Source: Ktedonobacterales bacterium (GTDB lineage Bacteria; Chloroflexota; Ktedonobacteria; Ktedonobacterales; DATBGS01). From it: DNA of 64,000 bases. Location of the stretch: contig DATBHW010000003.1 in NCBI GenBank assembly GCA_036557285.1, positions 124,001 to 188,000 of the forward strand. The letters are read 5' to 3'. Position 1 is the first letter of the stretch. Every line of letters begins with the position of its first letter. Shown here piece after piece: positions 61,038-64,000 of this stretch. The notes below the pieces were generated by a model. That model was not told where the DNA came from. It was given only the letters and a program-made list of their open reading frames with translations, and did not search any database. The position numbers and the translations under genes are program-made.

Positions 61038-62495
61038 ATGAACAATCAACCGTCTGACCACACCCCACCAGAAGACGTGGCAAACATGCCTGATGGTGGG
61101 CACAGCGACACCATGACCATTGCTGAGCGCGTGCGCTCGGCCCGCATTGCCGCCAACAAAACACAGCAGCAGCTCGCGGGCGATACCTACTCGAAGAGCT
61201 ACATCTCAGCCGTTGAACGCGGGAAAATGACCCCATCGGTCCAGGCGTTGGGTGTACTGGCGGAGCGGCTTGGGCTGCCCATGTCCTATTTCCTGGGTGA
61301 AAGCGAAGCTGATTTGAGCGCGCTGGCCGAAAGCACCGCCTCGCTGCGCTCCACCCCCGAACGCGAGCGCATGGTACGCGAAGAAACTATGAGCCTGCTG
61401 CTCAGCGAAGCGGAGGGCTTCATCCGGCAGCGCAATCCAGATGCCGCCCTGGAACGGCTCGGCGCCACCGAGACGCTGGATGAACTCAGCGTCTCGCAGC
61501 GACCCAAATGGTACTTTCTGTCCGGGTGGGCCTGGATGCTCAAACAAGCCCATCATGACGCCATCGCCCATCTAGAGAAGGGCCTCAACCTCGCCGAGAA
61601 CCTGCGTATGCAGGCGCCCCTCTCACAAAAAGGCCAGCTAGCGGAAATGGCCGAACGGCTCCGCTGCTTCCTCGGCTCAGCCTATTATGAACTGGGCCAG
61701 CCAGAGATGGCGCTCGAATATCACCGACGCGGCCTCGTCGCCATCAGCGAAGGCGTCGTCACCGACCCCGAACTCAAGCTGCGCATGTACATGGCCCTGG
61801 GCCACGATTATCTGCTGCTCAACCGCTACAGCGAAGCCATCGGCTTCTACGAACAAGCCAGCAAACAGGCAAATGACGCCGAAAGCCTCGCTTCCGAAGG
61901 GCCGATCTATTGGGGGCTGGGGCTGGCCTACAAAGACAGCGGCGACCTCGCCCGCGCCAGAACCAACTTACAGAAGGCGCTGGTCGCCTTCGAGCTGCAA
62001 GAGAATATGCGCCTGGCCGCGCAGCTACGCTCCCTCTTTGGGCAAGTCCTGGTCAACCTGGGACAGTTCGACGAAGCCGAAGCCAACCTTCGCCAAAGCC
62101 TGGGCGCGGCCCAGCGCACTGGCGATGCCTCCACTCGTGGGATCGCCTTGGGCAACTTCGCTTCCATGCACATTGCCAGAGGCGACCACAACAAAGCCAT
62201 CGAGATGGCCCGCGAGGGTCTGGAAGTCGTGAAAGAGAGCAAGGATCAGCGCACCGAGGGCCAGCTTCACCTGACGCTGGCGATTGCTCACGAGGCCAGA
62301 GAAGACTACGAGGCTTCTGAGCGCGAATTGAGCAGCGCCATCTCCATCTTCGAGCAGACGGCGGATAAAGACCTGATTGGCCGCGCACACGAAAAATATG
62401 GCAAGTTCCTGGCAGACCGGGGTCGCTTCCAGGAAGCCTACGATCACATGCGTCTAGCCAGAGCCGCCACCACGCGCAAAGCGCAAGACCTCTAG
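61038..62495 (+). CDS. XRE-TPR transcriptional regulator
   Basis: The 485-residue protein has an XRE helix-turn-helix at about 28-85 (RVRSARIAANKTQQQLAG, YISAVERGKMTPSVQALGVLAERLGL) and then about nine TPR-like repeats (for example YYELGQPEMALEYHRRGLVAI). This is the architecture of peptide-responsive RRNPP regulators, but no small peptide gene was found beside it. AGGAAAACT precedes the ATG, and an inverted repeat overlaps its promoter. A hairpin terminator follows. Confidence 0.87.
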   Translation: MNNQPSDHTPPEDVANMPDGGHSDTMTIAERVRSARIAANKTQQQLAGDTYSKSYISAVERGKMTPSVQALGVLAERLGLPMSYFLGESEADLSALAESTASLRSTPERERMVREETMSLLLSEAEGFIRQRNPDAALERLGATETLDELSVSQRPKWYFLSGWAWMLKQAHHDAIAHLEKGLNLAENLRMQAPLSQKGQLAEMAERLRCFLGSAYYELGQPEMALEYHRRGLVAISEGVVTDPELKLRMYMALGHDYLLLNRYSEAIGFYEQASKQANDAESLASEGPIYWGLGLAYKDSGDLARARTNLQKALVAFELQENMRLAAQLRSLFGQVLVNLGQFDEAEANLRQSLGAAQRTGDASTRGIALGNFASMHIARGDHNKAIEMAREGLEVVKESKDQRTEGQLHLTLAIAHEAREDYEASERELSSAISIFEQTADKDLIGRAHEKYGKFLADRGRFQEAYDHMRLARAATTRKAQDL

Positions 62496-62513
62496 CGCGC
62501 TCAGCGCGTCAAG

Positions 62514-62550
62514 TCGGGCAGCCCCATCATCTCTGGGCTGCCCGATTCCT
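62514..62550 (+). terminator. hairpin terminator after XRE/TPR gene
   Basis: TCGGGCAGCCC (62514-62524) pairs with GGGCTGCCCGA (62535-62545), an 11-bp stem with a 10-nt loop, followed by TTCCTC. It lies 19 bp after the stop codon. The T-run is short, so termination may be partly Rho-dependent. Confidence 0.6.
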
Positions 62551-62570
62551 CATGCCTGCGTCTTCGACTC

Positions 62571-62680
62571 GTAGCGCCGCCTTCCAGGCGGCTCAACGTC
62601 GAGCTACCGGAATGTTCGCGCTGGAGGGCAAACGTTCGCACCAGCGCAGCGTCCAGCCGCCTGGAAGGCGGCGCTACAGG
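62571..62680. repeat. GCCGCC hairpin pair
   Basis: GTAGCGCCGCCTTCCAGGCGGC at the left and GCCGCCTGGAAGGCGGCGCTAC at the right are perfect inverted copies separated by about 65 bp. It lies between the convergent XRE/TPR and Ig-like protein genes. No family A or B ends and no direct repeats were seen. Confidence 0.8.
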
Positions 62681-62695
62681 TAATTTGACCGCTCG

Positions 62696-64000
62696 CTAGG
62701 CGTTTCCCGTCCATGTGCCAGTCTGAGCGTTCGACGAAAGCAGATAGAACGTCACGATCCTGGGACACGTAATGCGTTCGGCATCGTTCCTAAACGTCCC
62801 GGAAATCTTCGTTGTGCTGCTGAAATTGCCTACCAGGCGGATGCTGACGCGGGGCGTTTCCCCTACGCACAAGCCCCCATCGGAAAGATCAAACGTATCC
62901 TGGGTAGTCGTCTGGGTATAGACCAGATGGCCCGCTTTATACGTGCCGCTGCACTTCAAGACATACGTCTCATTGTAGAAGGTGCCATCCGAGAATGTCT
63001 GCTTATAGTGCTGAGGCTCGCCAGTATCAGTACTGTTATCACAGACCTTCCCATTGCTCACATCGAGCGTCATGGTAAAGGTTTCTGCCTCGCCAGTGCT
63101 GGCGTTCTTGGTATGTATCGTCACATTGATGTTGAAGGTCGCGTTATCGGTGGGCGCGCCATGCGGCCCAGGCGTACCAGCCTCTCCCTGACGAACGATC
63201 TCTACCGGAGCGGCGGTCTGCGTGCTATGTCCCTGGTCATCTTGCGCCGTAATCGTATGCCTGCCCAGCGTCCAGTCGCCGGTAACGGTCAGCGTCACCT
63301 CCACCCGTCCCCTGGCGTCGGTTAGCGTCGGCTGGCTGCCCGGCAGCGTCCCCCCATCCAGCAGGAAGGTTACAGTTGAGTTGGGCGCGAAGCGCCTCCC
63401 GGTAATCGTAAAGCTGGTACTGGATGAGCCAGCCGGAGTCGTACCATCCTGATAATCGCTGTGTACATCCAGCACAGGCTGGGGAATAACCACAATGGAA
63501 GCACTGTTCTGCGCGACATAGCCTTTGGCGTCCTTAGCCGTCAAGGTATGTGTATTGAACGTCCAGTCATCCGTAATCGTCACCTCGGTCGTGAACGAAC
63601 CTTTCCCATCGCTCTGCACAAGCTGTGCGCCCGGCGCGCGCGCCCCATCCAGCAGAATAGTAATCGTCGAGTTGCCGGAAAACTTCTCTCCGCTGATATG
63701 CAAGATCGTATCCGGCGGCACGCTCAGAGCCGAACCCGTCGCATTGCTCGTGACCGTAATAAATGGGTGCGGTGTCGTCAGCACCGCGTAGGCTGTGGCG
63801 CTGCCGCCGCCAACCAGCAAGACAATCAGCGCGAGAACGATCCACAAGACCGGGCTGCGGCGCGCTTTGGGCGGCGGAGCAGTAACTACAGGCGCCGCTG
63901 GCGCAAAATAGCTGCCTGGCGAGCGCGCGCCCGGTGGCGGTGGTGGCGGCGGCGGCGGAAAGTCCACCTGGGGACCGCCTGGCAGCGCCCCATAGGGCCA
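62696..64000 (-). CDS. surface protein with Ig-like repeats (5' end cut by window edge)
   Basis: The frame is open to the right edge, so the N-terminus is missing. Visible from the N-terminal side are a Pro-rich stretch, a membrane segment (VLWIVLALIVLLVGG), two Ig-like repeats of about 90 residues with matching pieces (SFTITGRRFAPNSTVTFLLDG and ISGEKFSGNSTITILLDG) and a C-terminal Thr-rich domain with four Cys. It would be an anchored extracytoplasmic protein; the function is unknown. Confidence 0.8.
   Translation of the reverse strand, partial: WPYGALPGGPQVDFPPPPPPPPPGARSPGSYFAPAAPVVTAPPPKARRSPVLWIVLALIVLLVGGGSATAYAVLTTPHPFITVTSNATGSALSVPPDTILHISGEKFSGNSTITILLDGARAPGAQLVQSDGKGSFTTEVTITDDWTFNTHTLTAKDAKGYVAQNSASIVVIPQPVLDVHSDYQDGTTPAGSSSTSFTITGRRFAPNSTVTFLLDGGTLPGSQPTLTDARGRVEVTLTVTGDWTLGRHTITAQDDQGHSTQTAAPVEIVRQGEAGTPGPHGAPTDNATFNINVTIHTKNASTGEAETFTMTLDVSNGKVCDNSTDTGEPQHYKQTFSDGTFYNETYVLKCSGTYKAGHLVYTQTTTQDTFDLSDGGLCVGETPRVSIRLVGNFSSTTKISGTFRNDAERITCPRIVTFYLLSSNAQTGTWTGNA

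Noticed and set aside
62571-62680. Target duplications around the simple hairpin pairs
   Set aside because: No direct repeats or GGTTCCACCA ends flank this pair, nor those at 35083, 41374 and 44498, so they are not called mobile elements.

Overview
The window is a 64 kb stretch of GC-rich (about 60%) bacterial chromosome. The gene content fits a filamentous or sporulating Chloroflexota bacterium, probably class Ktedonobacteria: a DRG-type GTPase, a pyrophosphate-type phosphofructokinase, a PspA/PspAA/PspAB/HtpX envelope-stress set, zinc-ribbon and WD40 Ser/Thr kinases, DUF1003 and DUF2330 proteins, several surface beta-propeller lipoproteins, a FemAB-type peptidoglycan enzyme and XRE regulators with NB-ARC or TPR arms. 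This placement is an inference from protein families; there is no rRNA or tRNA in the window to confirm it.

Layout. 1-10 kb is mostly housekeeping: two methyltransferases, the DRG GTPase, FemAB, phosphofructokinase, a Dam-like adenine methylase, a Cys-tRNA(Pro) deacylase, an RHH/HNH gene pair, phosphopentomutase and a phosphomannomutase/phosphoglucomutase. 10-22.7 kb holds two SnoaL-like proteins, an isoprenylcysteine-methyltransferase-like membrane protein, a large XRE/NB-ARC regulator, the Psp module (pspA-pspAA and a PIG-V-like transferase facing pspAB-htpX), a lone receiver protein, membrane proteins and a macrodomain protein. 22.7-29 kb has a large CHAP/propeller surface protein with a Pro-Thr minisatellite tail, DUF1003, a frameshifted MFS transporter and DUF2330. 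29-41 kb is an extracytoplasmic block: an ECF sigma factor with an anti-sigma factor carrying a PQQ propeller, followed by Ycf48-like and YVTN propellers, a TlpA-MauE thiol pair, and NHL and PQQ lipoproteins. 41-52.9 kb has recF, a kinase, queA, acetyltransferases, a winged-helix protein and a hydrolase cluster with a WYL regulator. 52.9-54.9 kb is an AT-richer type II restriction-modification island (NotI-like nuclease plus methylase). 55-64 kb has a WD40 kinase, a GntR-controlled ABC exporter, an XRE/TPR regulator with an inverted repeat in its promoter, and an Ig-like surface protein cut by the window edge.

The strongest unexpected signal is in the intergenic DNA. About 28 copies of a GC-rich hairpin (GTAGC + GCCGCC-5 nt-GGCGGC) are spread over about 14 gaps. 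Some sit inside two distinct small mobile elements. Family A is a 105-bp element in three near-identical copies bounded by TTAG; each copy supplies the stop codon of a neighbouring gene. Family B has GGTTCCACCA ends and variable length; three of four copies are flanked by 9-bp direct repeats, so they were transposed. No transposase is present, so both families are probably moved in trans. Other candidates for new biology are a leaderless 23-codon ORF whose stop codon lies in the 5' arm of a hairpin upstream of an acetyltransferase gene, a 300-nt structured leader upstream of an unknown gene, and the sigma/anti-sigma-propeller locus.
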